A stretch of 48,089 bases of DNA from Lactobacillus acetotolerans DSM 20749 = JCM 3825. Lineage in GTDB: Bacteria; Bacillota; Bacilli; Lactobacillales; Lactobacillaceae. The stretch spans positions 1 to 48,089 of the forward strand of contig NZ_AYZC01000008.1 of assembly GCF_001436775.1 (NCBI RefSeq), given 5' to 3'. Of this stretch, positions 28,800-39,809 are shown one piece after another. Within the stretch, counting starts at the first letter, position 1; each line of letters begins with the position of its first letter. The notes under the pieces were generated by a model. It saw nothing but the letters and a program-made list of their open reading frames with translations. It ran no database searches and was not told where the DNA came from. The translations under genes and the position numbers were made by a program.

Positions 28800-30620
28800 C
28801 TACTTCAGGTAATCTAATTGTGATTGGGCAATTGTTGCATTTAGCTCTTGCAATTGCCTTGCTTTTTCTGCATCATTCCAGTTCAAATAACGAGCCATTT
28901 CATCAACTACCGGTTGCTTAATTTTAGGAAGTGTTTCGGCGGCAAATAAAATTCTATTTGTCCGACGCAACAAGAAATCAACAGCTGACATCGTCATTTC
29001 ATGATCTAACGCATAGTGTAAGGATAATGTTTCCCCAAGGTTTAATCCTGGAGCAGCTTTAAGATTATCCTTATTATCGAAAATTGCTGGTGAATTACTG
29101 CCGTATCTGTTGGCCATTCTATAAGCAGTATCCTTATCAATACCACGTTTTATTCCGTATTGGGCATACTTATCGATAGTTTCATCAACCTTAGTCGGAT
29201 CAAAGTGTCCACCAGAAACCTGCATCTTCTTAGAATCTTTCAATTCTACTTTCATGCCAAAATCGTGTTCCAAGATTTCTTTGATCTTATCCATGGCACC
29301 GGCAGCCATTTTACGGTAATCGGTGATTTTACCACCGGCTAAAATCAATAAGCCATCCTTATCTTCTTTTAACGAACTTCCACGCGAAACGGAAGAAGCA
29401 CTAGGCTTAAGCTCAGAATTAACTTTCTGAATTCCTTGAAGAACAGCTTCAACGTCTTGCTTACTCTTCTTACCGGCCTCATAAGCTTTAACGACATCAA
29501 CTAATTTCTTAAAATCAGTATTACTTATCCTAAACTTATTCCCGCCGTTATAATCAGAACCTCCATTAGATGATAACAAAGGCCGTAGACCAGCCCAACT
29601 AGCTTCAATATCATCAAGGGTAATATGAGCATTAGGATAACGATGATTAATTACGTTTAACAAGTAATCAACATCTTGTTTAGTAACTGTTGGATTCTTG
29701 TAATCACCTTTATAGTCAGTATCGGTAGTACCAAAGTAAACCTTACCTGCTGATGGAATTACAAACACCATTCGTCCATCTTGATCACCAGTATCAAAAT
29801 AAGTGGTGGCCGGCAGTTTCAATTTTGCATCACTAATAACTAAGTGAACGCCCTTTGTAGGACGAATCTGTCCTTTGCTAGTATCATCTTTATCTAATTT
29901 ACGGACACGATCAGACCATGGACCAGCAGTATCAATTACAATCTTAGATTTAATATTAAATTTATCACCGGTTACCAAATCTTGAGCTAAAACACCATTA
30001 GCTTTTCCGTTGGCATCATGAGTAATATCAAGGGCTTTTACACGGCTAACAGGTAAAGCGCCGTTAGTGTAAGCTTGCTTAATATTTTCAATTACTAACC
30101 TAAAATCATTATTTCTAAAGTCTAAATAAATACCTGCGCCCATTAATTTATCTGGATTTAAAGATGGTTCTAACTTCAAGGCTTCATCCCTTGAAATAAC
30201 TTTGCTTGCATACTTTCCAGTTACATTAGCTAATTTATCATATAACTTCATCGCAATCTTAACGGAAAACATGTCAAAAGTTGAACCTGGTTCATCATAA
30301 ATTGGCAAAATCATTTTTGCCGGTCGCGGTATGTGCGGCGCGATACCTTGAACAACGGCTCTTTCTTTAACAGTATCAGAGACGACGCCAACATCAAAAG
30401 TTTTCAAATAGCGAATACCACCATGGACTAACTTAGTTGATCTGGAAGAAGTTCCACCAGCAAAATCTTGCATTTCGATTAATCCGGTTTTAAGACCATC
30501 ACCGGAAGCTTGAATAGCGACCCCAGCACCGGTAATACCACCGCCAATTGCTAATACATCTAATTTAGTATTTTTTAATTTATCAATAATTTCAGATCTA
30601 TTCTTAACAGAAAAATTCAT
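28800..30620 (-). CDS. glpO: Alpha-glycerophosphate oxidase
   Basis: This FAD enzyme of 606 residues oxidises glycerol 3-phosphate to dihydroxyacetone phosphate, passing electrons to oxygen and making hydrogen peroxide, as in other lactic acid bacteria. The Rossmann FAD site VLAIGGGITGAGVAIQASG is at residues 19-38, followed by GGTSSRSTKLVHGGIRYL, a signature of the GlpD/GlpO family. The Lactobacillales form is distinguished from respiratory GlpD by its length and its C-terminal helical domain. The ATG lies behind GTGGGAGGTAG. It sits between glpK and glpF and is intact. A menaquinone-linked role cannot be excluded from sequence alone. Confidence 0.92.
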   Translation of the reverse strand: MNFSVKNRSEIIDKLKNTKLDVLAIGGGITGAGVAIQASGDGLKTGLIEMQDFAGGTSSRSTKLVHGGIRYLKTFDVGVVSDTVKERAVVQGIAPHIPRPAKMILPIYDEPGSTFDMFSVKIAMKLYDKLANVTGKYASKVISRDEALKLEPSLNPDKLMGAGIYLDFRNNDFRLVIENIKQAYTNGALPVSRVKALDITHDANGKANGVLAQDLVTGDKFNIKSKIVIDTAGPWSDRVRKLDKDDTSKGQIRPTKGVHLVISDAKLKLPATTYFDTGDQDGRMVFVIPSAGKVYFGTTDTDYKGDYKNPTVTKQDVDYLLNVINHRYPNAHITLDDIEASWAGLRPLLSSNGGSDYNGGNKFRISNTDFKKLVDVVKAYEAGKKSKQDVEAVLQGIQKVNSELKPSASSVSRGSSLKEDKDGLLILAGGKITDYRKMAAGAMDKIKEILEHDFGMKVELKDSKKMQVSGGHFDPTKVDETIDKYAQYGIKRGIDKDTAYRMANRYGSNSPAIFDNKDNLKAAPGLNLGETLSLHYALDHEMTMSAVDFLLRRTNRILFAAETLPKIKQPVVDEMARYLNWNDAEKARQLQELNATIAQSQLDYLK

Positions 30621-30638
30621 AAGAGACTACCTCCCACA

Positions 30639-32156
<1,518 letters not shown>

Positions 32157-32194
32157 TTAGAATCAAAATATAAAATCACAATCTTTCTCACATA

Positions 32195-32208
32195 TGCAAG
32201 CGCTTGCA
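32195..32208 (-). promoter_or_regulatory. cre-like palindrome upstream of glpK
   Basis: TGCAAGCGCTTGCA is a perfect 14-base palindrome, matching CcpA/LacI-type operators at 12 of 14 consensus positions. It lies about 50 bases before the glpK start. The promoter boxes are not clear. Confidence 0.75.
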
Positions 32209-32355
32209 AACCTAATGTACAACATTATTAGTACTATGTACAGTATTTTTCACATAATTTATTTACGCTTAATTTACTGATATATAAGCATTTATGGACT
32301 ATACCATTAAGAGATTGTGAAAATACAATCTAGAGAATTTAATTAAGAAAAGCAA

Positions 32356-32391
32356 AAAAGCAGAATTCATTACTTTGTGAATTCTGCTTTT
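32356..32391. terminator. Orphan bidirectional terminator in the glpK-glpT gap
   Basis: A perfect 14-bp stem AAAAGCAGAATTCA/TGAATTCTGCTTTT with an 8-base loop has A- and T-rich flanks. No gene ends nearby: glpK and glpT both start away from it. It may end a small RNA or be left from a deleted gene. Confidence 0.75.
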
Positions 32392-32776
32392 ATACTATAT
32401 AGATGCCAGCATTTTATTTAAATAACTGGTTAATTAAAATAAATTAATATCTAAAATATATTGCTTTAAAATCTTACTTAAGTGAAAAAATGAACTACTA
32501 TTTTTATAAAAATTAAGCAATTAAATAAAAGAAGGAAACACAGTAAACTGCACTATTCGTCAAGAATTTTTAATAGTAATTCTAAAAATTCTAATTCGAA
32601 AATATAATCGTTTTTCACTTAATAAAAAAATAACTATAAATTTTTTCTCACAGAAGTTTTTACTAACCGGCAATAATATATATCCCCTCTATTTATATTA
32701 GTAGTCAAATTTAATAACATATGATATTTATTATTAGGAACTTGCTTATAAACGCTTTATAGCGCAATTTTTTAAA

Positions 32777-32834
32777 TTGTTTTAAATAAAAAAGCGTGCT
32801 ATGTTGAATTGTGCAATCAAAGAAAGCGCTTTAA
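32777..32834 (+). promoter_or_regulatory. glpT promoter with cre-like site
   Basis: TTGTTT (32777-32782), 17 bases and TATGTT (32800-32805) form a fair promoter. AGAAAGCGCTTTAA (32821-32834) is a palindromic cre-like site downstream of it, followed by the strong ribosome site AAGGAGG. Confidence 0.7.
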
Positions 32835-32855
32835 TAAAAATAAGGAGGTTGAATT

Positions 32856-34211
32856 ATGAATTTCTTAAAACCACATATTGCTAAGAATAAAGTACCAGCG
32901 AGCAAAGTTGACAGTACTTATAAAAGACTTCGACTACAAGTATTTATAGGTATTTTCATAGGTTACGCAGGTTACTATTTAGTACGCAACAATTTTTCAT
33001 TAGCTATTCCTGGTTTAACACTCCAAGGTTTTACTAAAGGTCAATTGGGTTTAGCATTTTCAGCGGTTTCTTTAGCCTATGGAATTAGTAAATTCGTAAT
33101 GGGTACTGTATCAGATCACAGCAATGCACGAATCTTTTTACCCTTAGGATTAATCCTAGCCAGCATAATAAATTTAGCTTTAGGACTTATTCCTGCCCTA
33201 ACTTCCAGTATTACAGTCATGTTTATTGTTCTTTTCATCCTTGGTTGGGTCCAAGGCATGGGGTGGCCTGCTGGTGGACGGGTATTAGTCCACTGGTTTT
33301 CAATCAATGAGCGTGGTAGTAAAACTTCTGTCTGGAATATAGCCCATAACATTGGTGTTGCTTTAATGGCACCAATCGCTACCGCTGGTATTGCTTTAGT
33401 CGGCAGCTACTTTGCCTTTACTGGCATAAAGTCATACAACGGCGCATTTTTACTACCAGCAATCTTTGCTATTATTACAGCGATTCTTGCTTATTTAGCA
33501 ATCCGTGATACGCCATAATCAGAGGGGTTACCACCAATTGAAGAATATCGAAATGATTATCCAAATAAGAGTCACAAACTAGTTGAAAAAGAACTTTCTA
33601 CCAAAGATATTCTTTTTAAGTATGTTTTAAATAATAAGTGGGTTTGGATAATTTCCATTGCTAATGTTTTCGTTTATTTAGTTCGCTACGGAGTTGAAAA
33701 TTGGGCCCCAGTTTACCTAACTGAGGTACAACATATCACTTTATCTTCATCAGGCTGGTCATACTTCTGGTACGAAATGGCTGGTATACCCGGAACTCTA
33801 ATAGCAGGTTGGATTTCCGATAAAGTCTTTAAGGGACGTCGTGGACCCGCTGGTTTCTTTTTCATGCTCGTAGTTACCGTATTTGTTTATATTTACATGC
33901 ATGCTACCAATATGTTTATGATTAACTTCTCCTTAATTATGATTGGTTTCTGGATTTATGGTCCCGTTATGCTAATCGGTTTGCAAGCTTTGGATTTAGT
34001 ACCTAAAAAAGCAGCCGGTACTTCTTCTGGATTAACAGGATTGTTTGGCTATCTATTTGGCTCTGTTGCAGCTAATGCTATTTTAGGCTGGACAGTTGAC
34101 AAATTTGGCTGGCAAGCAGGTTTCTATATTATTTTAATATCTTGCATCTTGGCAGCTGTCCTGTTTGCCTGCACTTGGAAAGTCAGAGGACAAGAAGAAA
34201 ATGCCGTTTAA
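32856..34211 (+). pseudogene. glpT: Glycerol-3-phosphate transporter with an internal nonsense codon
   Basis: This is a 12-helix MFS organophosphate:phosphate antiporter of the GlpT/UhpT family, 451 residues if read through. The first 220 residues contain GYYLVRNNFSLAIPGL and the signature region GMGWPAGGRVLVHWFS. The reading frame then meets TAA at 33516-33518, directly after IRDTP. It stays open in the same frame through [50 protein letters not shown] and on to 34211. Glutamine is expected at the stop position ([13 protein letters not shown] in known GlpT), so a single C-to-T change (CAA to TAA) explains the break. It is divergent from glpK-glpO-glpF and belongs to the same glycerol phosphate theme. 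Suppression is unlikely; the gene is probably inactive. Confidence 0.9.
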
Positions 34212-34241
34212 ATTTTATATAAAATTCTAAATTAACAAAAA

Positions 34242-34280
34242 AATAAACCTTGACAGGCTTTTAACCTATCAAGGTTTATT
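34242..34280. terminator. Bidirectional terminator between glpT and the small SLAP gene
   Basis: A 12-bp stem AATAAACCTTGA/TCAAGGTTTATT with inner AGG/CCT pairs has A-rich and T-rich flanks and lies between two converging genes. Confidence 0.88.
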
Positions 34281-34303
34281 TATTTCTTACAGATTAACTT
34301 TAA

Positions 34304-34927
34304 TTACTTTTTAACAATAACTTTAGCACTATCGTGATCAAGGTTAGCCCATTTTACAAATTGGCTCTTACCAACACTAATTTGGACGTAGTTCTTGCCC
34401 TTAATAATCTTAGTACCGATAACGTAAACATACTTGCCTTTCTTCATAGCTTTCTTGTTTACGCGCTTACCCTTAGCAGAATAAACATAGGCATTGTGGT
34501 TCAAACTATATCTTACCTTGGTAACATTCTTACTTGGGGTAACATTGTGTTTTTTAATATAGCCATTCTTGCTAACTTGAATATAAGCTACATGATTAAT
34601 AGTAACTTTACCTAAAGCTTTAACAGATTGACCTTTTTTCAAGGTTGGGGTCTTAATCTTCTTACCACTTAAATCATAAGTATAAGAATTATGGGTTAAA
34701 GTATATTCAGTTGTTGTAGTGGTCTTATTATCAGCGGTAGTAGCAGACTTATTATCAGTTTTACCATCATTTGTGGCAGTCTTGTCGCTGGTAGTAGCAC
34801 TAGTTTTATTAGTAGTTGTACTAGTTGGATTTGGACTAATTACATTTGCAGCTTTTGCAGTAGTAGTACCTAATCCAAATGATAATAAAGCAGCACCAGC
34901 TAAACTAACCAAAATTTTCTTATTCAT
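34304..34927 (-). CDS. Secreted SLAP-domain (S-layer-type) cell-wall protein
   Basis: This 207-residue secreted protein has a signal peptide (MNKKILVSLAGAALLSFG, cleavage near TTAKA-ANV), a 50-residue Thr/Ser/Lys/Asp-rich linker (low complexity), and two SLAP units of about 60 residues (THNSYTYDLSGKKIKTPTL and NHNAYVYSAKGKRVNKKAM). SLAP pairs tether proteins to lactobacillus cell-wall polymers without covalent linkage. There is no catalytic domain, so it may be a wall-bound spacer or structural protein. ATG 34927 is chosen over GTG 34936 because GAGG lies 10 bases from it. It is transcribed alone between two terminators and is intact, unlike the large SLAP protein at 14625-18578. Confidence 0.87.
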   Translation of the reverse strand: MNKKILVSLAGAALLSFGLGTTTAKAANVISPNPTSTTTNKTSATTSDKTATNDGKTDNKSATTADNKTTTTTEYTLTHNSYTYDLSGKKIKTPTLKKGQSVKALGKVTINHVAYIQVSKNGYIKKHNVTPSKNVTKVRYSLNHNAYVYSAKGKRVNKKAMKKGKYVYVIGTKIIKGKNYVQISVGKSQFVKWANLDHDSAKVIVKK

Positions 34928-35019
34928 ATAATACACACCTCATCAATAAATTTATTAGCCTTCGTGACCAATTATTTATATTTTACTACTAAAATTATCA
35001 TTTAGTTAATTATTAAAAA

Positions 35020-35051
35020 AATAACTTTGCATTTTTAACCGCAAAGTTATT
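35020..35051 (-). terminator. Terminator of the LacI/GH13/PTS operon
   Basis: An 11-bp stem AATAACTTTGC/GCAAAGTTATT with a 10-base loop is followed on the minus strand by a T7 run. It lies just past the PTS gene. Confidence 0.88.
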
Positions 35052-35055
35052 TTAA

Positions 35056-37053
35056 TTAATATAAGAAATCAATTTGTTGCTGGAGCAGCAGCTGGATTCT
35101 TAACTTCCTTTTGAACAGCGATGATTTCTTTACCAACCGTTGTTTCACCAGCTTGAGTTGGCTCATGTTCTTGTAATCTTTCGAGTTAGTAATGATTACC
35201 ATAACTGTTGGATCTAGTTGATGCTTCTTGATAACATCGATATCAAAAGTACCTAATAATTGACCAGCTTTGACTTCCTGACCAATTTTAACTTTGGTAT
35301 TAAATCCTTCACCTTTCAATGAAACAGTATCAATTCCCAAGTGGATTAAAATTTCCATTCCATTTGGAGTCTTTAAACCATAAGCATGACCAGTCTTTGC
35401 AACTACTGACATTTTCCCATCATTAGGAGCATAAACACTGATCTTGCCACTACCAGATGGCTGAATGGCAATACCTTTACCCATCATCCCTGATGAGAAG
35501 ACCTGATCTTTAACAGTCTTTAATGATACGGCTTCACCAGCTACTGGTGAATATACAGCATCGTCTTTTACTTCTTTAACTGGTACACCTTTAGGCTTAT
35601 CAGGTTGCAAAACTTCTTTAGGAATTGCAAATGCATTTGTTAAAACAAAAGCAAGAATAACTGTCAAAATTGAAACGATCGTATAAATTATTAAATCTCT
35701 AAAGTTATAAATATACATTAAGTAAGATGGCAATACAGCTAAACCATATGAGTTAGCAGCAACCCTGAAGATACTCAAAACTGCAGCGCCAATGCCAGAG
35801 GTAAGTACAGTTACCATTAACGGTTTCAAATTATACCGAATTAAAACACCAAAAATAGTTGGCTCAGAGACACCAAACAGTTGAGAAGCCATGGCTGACA
35901 TTGAAGTCTCTTTGGCTGACTTAGATTTTGCCCTTAAGAAGATAGCTAAGGCAACACCCAAGTTAGCAAATCCATACATAGCTTCCAAGGTAATTAATGG
36001 GTTTAAGTGCGTGGCAGCCAAAAGTGAGGTTTCGATGGCAATCATCATCTGGTGAATACCAATAACAACCATTAATGGGTAAGCAGCACCAATTAAGAAG
36101 CCACCAATACCATATGGGATGTGGATGACACCTTCGACGGCGGCAAGCAAGAGGTTTTCAACCCAATGAACAATTGGTCCAACACCTAAGACCATGATTG
36201 CAAATGTAACTAGCAACGTTAGAAATGAGGTCATAATCTGCTCAATCACATCAGGCATGTGTTTCCTGAAGAAGAGCTCGGATTTTGCACCAATATAACC
36301 GGCTACTAAGGCCGTTAACACTGATCCTTGGGCACCAATTACGAGAATAACCCCGAATAATTTAATTGCCTTTGCCGTTCCGTTGGCTACCGAATAAGCA
36401 TTTGGCAGCAGTGGTGAAACCAGCATTAATCCTAAAACAATCCCGATTATGGGCGTTCCCTTAAAGTACCTAAAGGTTGACCATACGATCAATGCAGGCA
36501 AGAATGAGAAAACAGTATCAGTTAAAACAGAAACAACCGTTAATAAGTTAGCCGGTATCTGACTGGGTACCATTCCAAATAATTTCAATACCTGCGGATT
36601 AGTAAAAGTACCCTTTAATCCAAGGAATAAACCAGTTGCGGCAATTACCGGAACAATAGGAATAAAGATTCCAGAAAGCATTGCCATGAATCTTTTACCC
36701 CAGGATTGGTTGGCTTTATCTTTATCTGAGTCATCACCTTGGGCATCATCCTTACCGTAAATAGTGTTAACTTCCTTACCGTAAATAGTGTTAACTTCAT
36801 GCAACTTATCGATTGCCGCATAAACATCATTAACAATCCCAGTACCAAAAATTACTTGGTATTGTCCAGAGCCATAAAAGACCCCTTTAACATCTGGTAA
36901 ATTTTGAATAGCCTTGTCATCAATCTTCTTACGATTCTTGACAACAAATCTTAATCTAGTTTCACAGTGAGTTAACGAAACAACATTATCTTTACCGACA
37001 ATATCGATTAGTTGTTTGGCAACGTCTGTGTAATCCTTCTTTTTACGAGCCAT
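35056..37053 (-). CDS. PTS glucose/alpha-glucoside-family EIIBCA permease, tail frameshifted
   Basis: This permease has EIIB (residues 1-90, Cys in LTHCETRLRFVVKN), EIIC (about 125-470, with VIAATGLFLGLKG and GVSEPTIFGVLIR) and EIIA (about 500-640, His in LIHLGIDTVSLKG). All catalytic residues are in frame. The last part is shifted: after TNSKDYK a G seems missing near 35170-35173. The natural tail would read KDYKEHEPTQAGETTVG and end at the TGA at 35069-35071, about 661 residues; the shifted frame runs to 35056. The change lies beyond the EIIA fold and may be harmless. The B-C linker contains an 8-residue duplication (EVNTIYGK twice). It follows a GH13 glucosidase by 2 bases. The substrate is probably an alpha-glucoside such as isomaltose or trehalose. 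Confidence 0.87.
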   Translation of the reverse strand: MARKKKDYTDVAKQLIDIVGKDNVVSLTHCETRLRFVVKNRKKIDDKAIQNLPDVKGVFYGSGQYQVIFGTGIVNDVYAAIDKLHEVNTIYGKEVNTIYGKDDAQGDDSDKDKANQSWGKRFMAMLSGIFIPIVPVIAATGLFLGLKGTFTNPQVLKLFGMVPSQIPANLLTVVSVLTDTVFSFLPALIVWSTFRYFKGTPIIGIVLGLMLVSPLLPNAYSVANGTAKAIKLFGVILVIGAQGSVLTALVAGYIGAKSELFFRKHMPDVIEQIMTSFLTLLVTFAIMVLGVGPIVHWVENLLLAAVEGVIHIPYGIGGFLIGAAYPLMVVIGIHQMMIAIETSLLAATHLNPLITLEAMYGFANLGVALAIFLRAKSKSAKETSMSAMASQLFGVSEPTIFGVLIRYNLKPLMVTVLTSGIGAAVLSIFRVAANSYGLAVLPSYLMYIYNFRDLIIYTIVSILTVILAFVLTNAFAIPKEVLQPDKPKGVPVKEVKDDAVYSPVAGEAVSLKTVKDQVFSSGMMGKGIAIQPSGSGKISVYAPNDGKMSVVAKTGHAYGLKTPNGMEILIHLGIDTVSLKGEGFNTKVKIGQEVKAGQLLGTFDIDVIKKHQLDPTVMVIITNSKDYKNMSQLKLVKQRLVKKSSLFKRKLRIQLLLQQQIDFLY
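36751..36798 (-). repeat. 24-bp in-frame tandem duplication in the EIIB-EIIC linker
   Basis: The 24 bases at 36751-36774 are repeated exactly at 36775-36798, adding a second EVNTIYGK to the linker. The reading frame is kept. Confidence 0.93.
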
Positions 37054-37055
37054 TT

Positions 37056-38744
37056 CTACTCCTCAACTTTCTTTATTAAAACAGCCTCATAAGGTTTTAA
37101 TTCCAAATTCTGATCAACCTCATGTTGCTCCGAATAATTAGAAACTAATATTTTAGCTTTTGCACACGGAAGCCTCTGCCTTTCTTCACTCATATTAACT
37201 AACACCTCGTAATCTTTACCACGCTGATAGCCAACCACCTTATCAGGTAAATCACTGATTTTTTTATAATCTCCATAGATTAAACCGTCCGAATAATCAG
37301 GATTATTGCGTAGACTAATTAATTGCCGATAAAAATTTAAGACCGATTGCTTATCCTGCAGTTCATCTTTAGCGGTACTATTACCAACGTTCTCATTTAA
37401 CTTGAGCCAGGGTTTAGTTCCGTTGTTAAAACCATTATTGACGTCATTATTCCACGGAAACGGCGTTCGGCCATTGTCACGCGAACGTAGATTGATATAA
37501 TGCAAAGCCTGCTTAGGACTAATACCTAACTTCAGCATTTGTTCATAATTACTAATGCTGGAAACATCATTAAATTCGCTTATATCTTCACGTTCAAAAT
37601 TTTGTAAACCTAATTCCTGCCCTTGAAAGATAAACGGGCAGCCACGCAAGAAGAAATACATAATTGCTAAAGCTTTAGCGCCAATCCCATTATTTCTATA
37701 GGATAATGAGCGAATGTACTTAGAAACACTACGTGGTTGATCATGGTTTTCCAAAAAGTTGGCAGACCAACCACCAGGAGTCTGTTCAATTGACTCTTGA
37801 CTGGCATCAATTAATTTCCTTAAATCTTTTGGCTTCCAATCAGTCCGCTTGTACCATTCAGAACCAGATTCAACGTCAATATCAGCATAGTGAAAATCAA
37901 AGGCCATCGAGAAGACACCATGATCCCCAATATAAGTAGGAAAATCTGAATACTTCAGTCCTGAGGTTTCGCCAACGGTGACTATCTTGCGGCCCTTAAA
38001 ACAGCGATCGCGCATTTCACGCAGGAATTTTTCAATTCCTGGTCGATTCTCAGTCTTCTTTTTTACTTGAACTAATCCATCCGGACCGTCGGCTGGCAAA
38101 GACTTGAAGTCTTGATCTTTCTTAATGAAGGTAATGGCATCAACCCGGAAGCCATCAACTCCCTTATCAAGCCACCAATTGATCATTTTATAAATTTCAT
38201 TGCGTAATTCTGGATTTTCCCAATTTAGATCAGGCTGTTGTTTAGAAAAGACGTGTAAGTAATAATCATTACTGGCACCTACTCTTTCCCAAGCTGATCC
38301 ATAACCGAAGTTGCTCCGCCAGTTATTTGGCGGATTATCGCCGTCACCCTTCTTAAAGATATAGTAATTACGGTATTTAGAAGACGGATCTTTAAGTGCT
38401 TTTTTAAACCAAGGGTGCTGATCAGAAGTATGGTTAACGACCAAATCCATAATTAGCTTCATACCCAATTGATGAACCTTTTTTAATAATTCATCAAAGT
38501 CCCTCATATTGCCAAAAATAGGGTTGATTTTAAAATAATCTGAAATGTCATAACCGTTATCAACCATCGGCGATTGATAAATTGGAGACAGCCAAAGAAC
38601 GTTTACACCTAAATTCTTCAAATAGCCTAACTTAGAAATAATACCTTGGATATCTCCAATGCCATCATTATTTGAATCTTTAAAAGAGGCAGGATAAATT
38701 TGGTAGAAAACTTCTTTTTGCCACCATTTTTTATTTTTAATCAC
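37056..38744 (-). CDS. GH13 alpha-glucosidase (oligo-1,6-glucosidase / phospho-alpha-glucosidase type)
   Basis: This cytoplasmic enzyme of 562 residues splits glucose units from short alpha-glucosides, probably the phosphorylated sugar delivered by the PTS 2 bases downstream. The GH13 regions are visible in order: DLVVNHTS (region I), QPDLNWENPE (region V, the form found in oligo-1,6-glucosidases), GFRVDAITF (region II, nucleophile Asp), GETSG (region III, acid/base Glu) and FLENHDQPR (region IV). The start is GTG 38744, behind AAAGGAG; a longer reading from 38789 would run through the operator and lacks a ribosome site. The regulator is LacI-type and not TreR-type, so trehalose is less certain than isomaltose, maltose or a sucrose isomer. 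Confidence 0.87.
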   Translation of the reverse strand: MIKNKKWWQKEVFYQIYPASFKDSNNDGIGDIQGIISKLGYLKNLGVNVLWLSPIYQSPMVDNGYDISDYFKINPIFGNMRDFDELLKKVHQLGMKLIMDLVVNHTSDQHPWFKKALKDPSSKYRNYYIFKKGDGDNPPNNWRSNFGYGSAWERVGASNDYYLHVFSKQQPDLNWENPELRNEIYKMINWWLDKGVDGFRVDAITFIKKDQDFKSLPADGPDGLVQVKKKTENRPGIEKFLREMRDRCFKGRKIVTVGETSGLKYSDFPTYIGDHGVFSMAFDFHYADIDVESGSEWYKRTDWKPKDLRKLIDASQESIEQTPGGWSANFLENHDQPRSVSKYIRSLSYRNNGIGAKALAIMYFFLRGCPFIFQGQELGLQNFEREDISEFNDVSSISNYEQMLKLGISPKQALHYINLRSRDNGRTPFPWNNDVNNGFNNGTKPWLKLNENVGNSTAKDELQDKQSVLNFYRQLISLRNNPDYSDGLIYGDYKKISDLPDKVVGYQRGKDYEVLVNMSEERQRLPCAKAKILVSNYSEQHEVDQNLELKPYEAVLIKKVEE

Positions 38745-38763
38745 AAATTTTAACTCCTTTATC

Positions 38764-38777
38764 TGGTATCGATTCCA
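38764..38777. promoter_or_regulatory. LacI-type operator before the GH13 gene
   Basis: TGGTATCGATTCCA is a 14-base near-palindrome, almost the same as the site before lacI at 39810-39823. It lies between the lacI stop and the GH13 start, next to a TATACT sequence that could be a -10 box. Confidence 0.78.
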
Positions 38778-38796
38778 CAAAGTATACAAAAAAACT

Positions 38797-39789
38797 TTAA
38801 GTACTTTTTCGAATAATAACCTTCAATTTCATTTTTGGAACTTGAATATGATTCTTTACCTTTAAATTATCTAACAGTTTATGGACTGCAGCTCTAGCTA
38901 AATCATCAACAGGCTGATGAATCGTAGTAATCGGCACCGCCGCATATTTAGAAAGCGGCTGATCGTCATAACCCATTACGGCTATATCATTAGGAATCTT
39001 AATATTATGCTTTTGCAAATTGACTATTAAACCCAATGCAACTTCATCTGAGTTAGTGAAAACAACTTCAGGCTTTTGCTTTAAATTCAATATATTGTTT
39101 GCTAATTTAAAACCATCATCAATAGTGTGGTAACCCTCAAAAATCCAATCAGCTTTAATTGTCAAATTGTGTTCCTGCATAAAATCTAGAAAAGCCTGTG
39201 TTCGGGTACTCCCATGATCACTGCTAGTAAAAGAACCGCCAGTTACATAAGAAATTCTTTTATAACCTTTATTGAACAGATACCGTAAGCCAGTCTTAAC
39301 CGCATCATAGTGATCTAAAATAATTGAATTAGGCCTTAATTCTGGTATATCTTCATTTACTAAAATAACTTTGCCAGGATATTTTTTCGCCGTTTTAATT
39401 ATCTGATCGGCTTTCTCAATCGATGCAAGCATAATAGCATCAACTTCATGGCTATCTAACATCCCCAGAAAATGTTGTTCAACTTCTGGATCATCATAAG
39501 TTTGCATAACCATTACGCTATAACCATATTTATGCAATAGCCTCTCAATCCCATCAATCAGCTGAGCAAAAAATGGGTTCGTAATTCTCGAAACTAAAAC
39601 ACCAATCTGGTTAGTTTTATGTGTTCGCAATTGCTTGGCAACCGTATTGGGAGTATAGTCAAGCTTTTTAATTGCTGCTTCAATCCGTTGCCTTTTCTCT
39701 TTACTGACATAAGGTTGATTATTCAAATACCTTGATACCGTTGTTGTACCAAGATTAGCTTCCTTAGCTATCTCAGAAATTGTTGTCAT
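38797..39789 (-). CDS. LacI/GalR-family transcriptional repressor
   Basis: This 330-residue regulator has an N-terminal LacI helix-turn-helix (residues 1-50, TISEIAKEANLGTTTVSRYLN) with the hinge RTHKTNQIGVLV, followed by a periplasmic-binding-protein-like sugar domain (TNPFFAQLIDGIERLL, VILVNEDIP, YVTGGSFTSSDHGS, GYDDQPLSKYAAVPITTIHQP). It heads the operon lacI-GH13-PTS. Two nearly identical operators, one at its own promoter (39810-39823) and one before the GH13 gene (38764-38777), indicate that it represses itself and the downstream genes and is released by the alpha-glucoside or its phosphate. A cre site in its promoter adds CcpA control. Confidence 0.92.
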   Translation of the reverse strand: MTTISEIAKEANLGTTTVSRYLNNQPYVSKEKRQRIEAAIKKLDYTPNTVAKQLRTHKTNQIGVLVSRITNPFFAQLIDGIERLLHKYGYSVMVMQTYDDPEVEQHFLGMLDSHEVDAIMLASIEKADQIIKTAKKYPGKVILVNEDIPELRPNSIILDHYDAVKTGLRYLFNKGYKRISYVTGGSFTSSDHGSTRTQAFLDFMQEHNLTIKADWIFEGYHTIDDGFKLANNILNLKQKPEVVFTNSDEVALGLIVNLQKHNIKIPNDIAVMGYDDQPLSKYAAVPITTIHQPVDDLARAAVHKLLDNLKVKNHIQVPKMKLKVIIRKST

Positions 39790-39809
39790 TAACTCATCTC
39801 ATTTACATA

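Noticed and set aside
38745-38789. Longer N-terminus of the GH13 enzyme starting at TTG 38789
   Set aside because: The added residues run through the operator and have no ribosome site, whereas GTG 38744 follows AAAGGAG and gives the usual family start.
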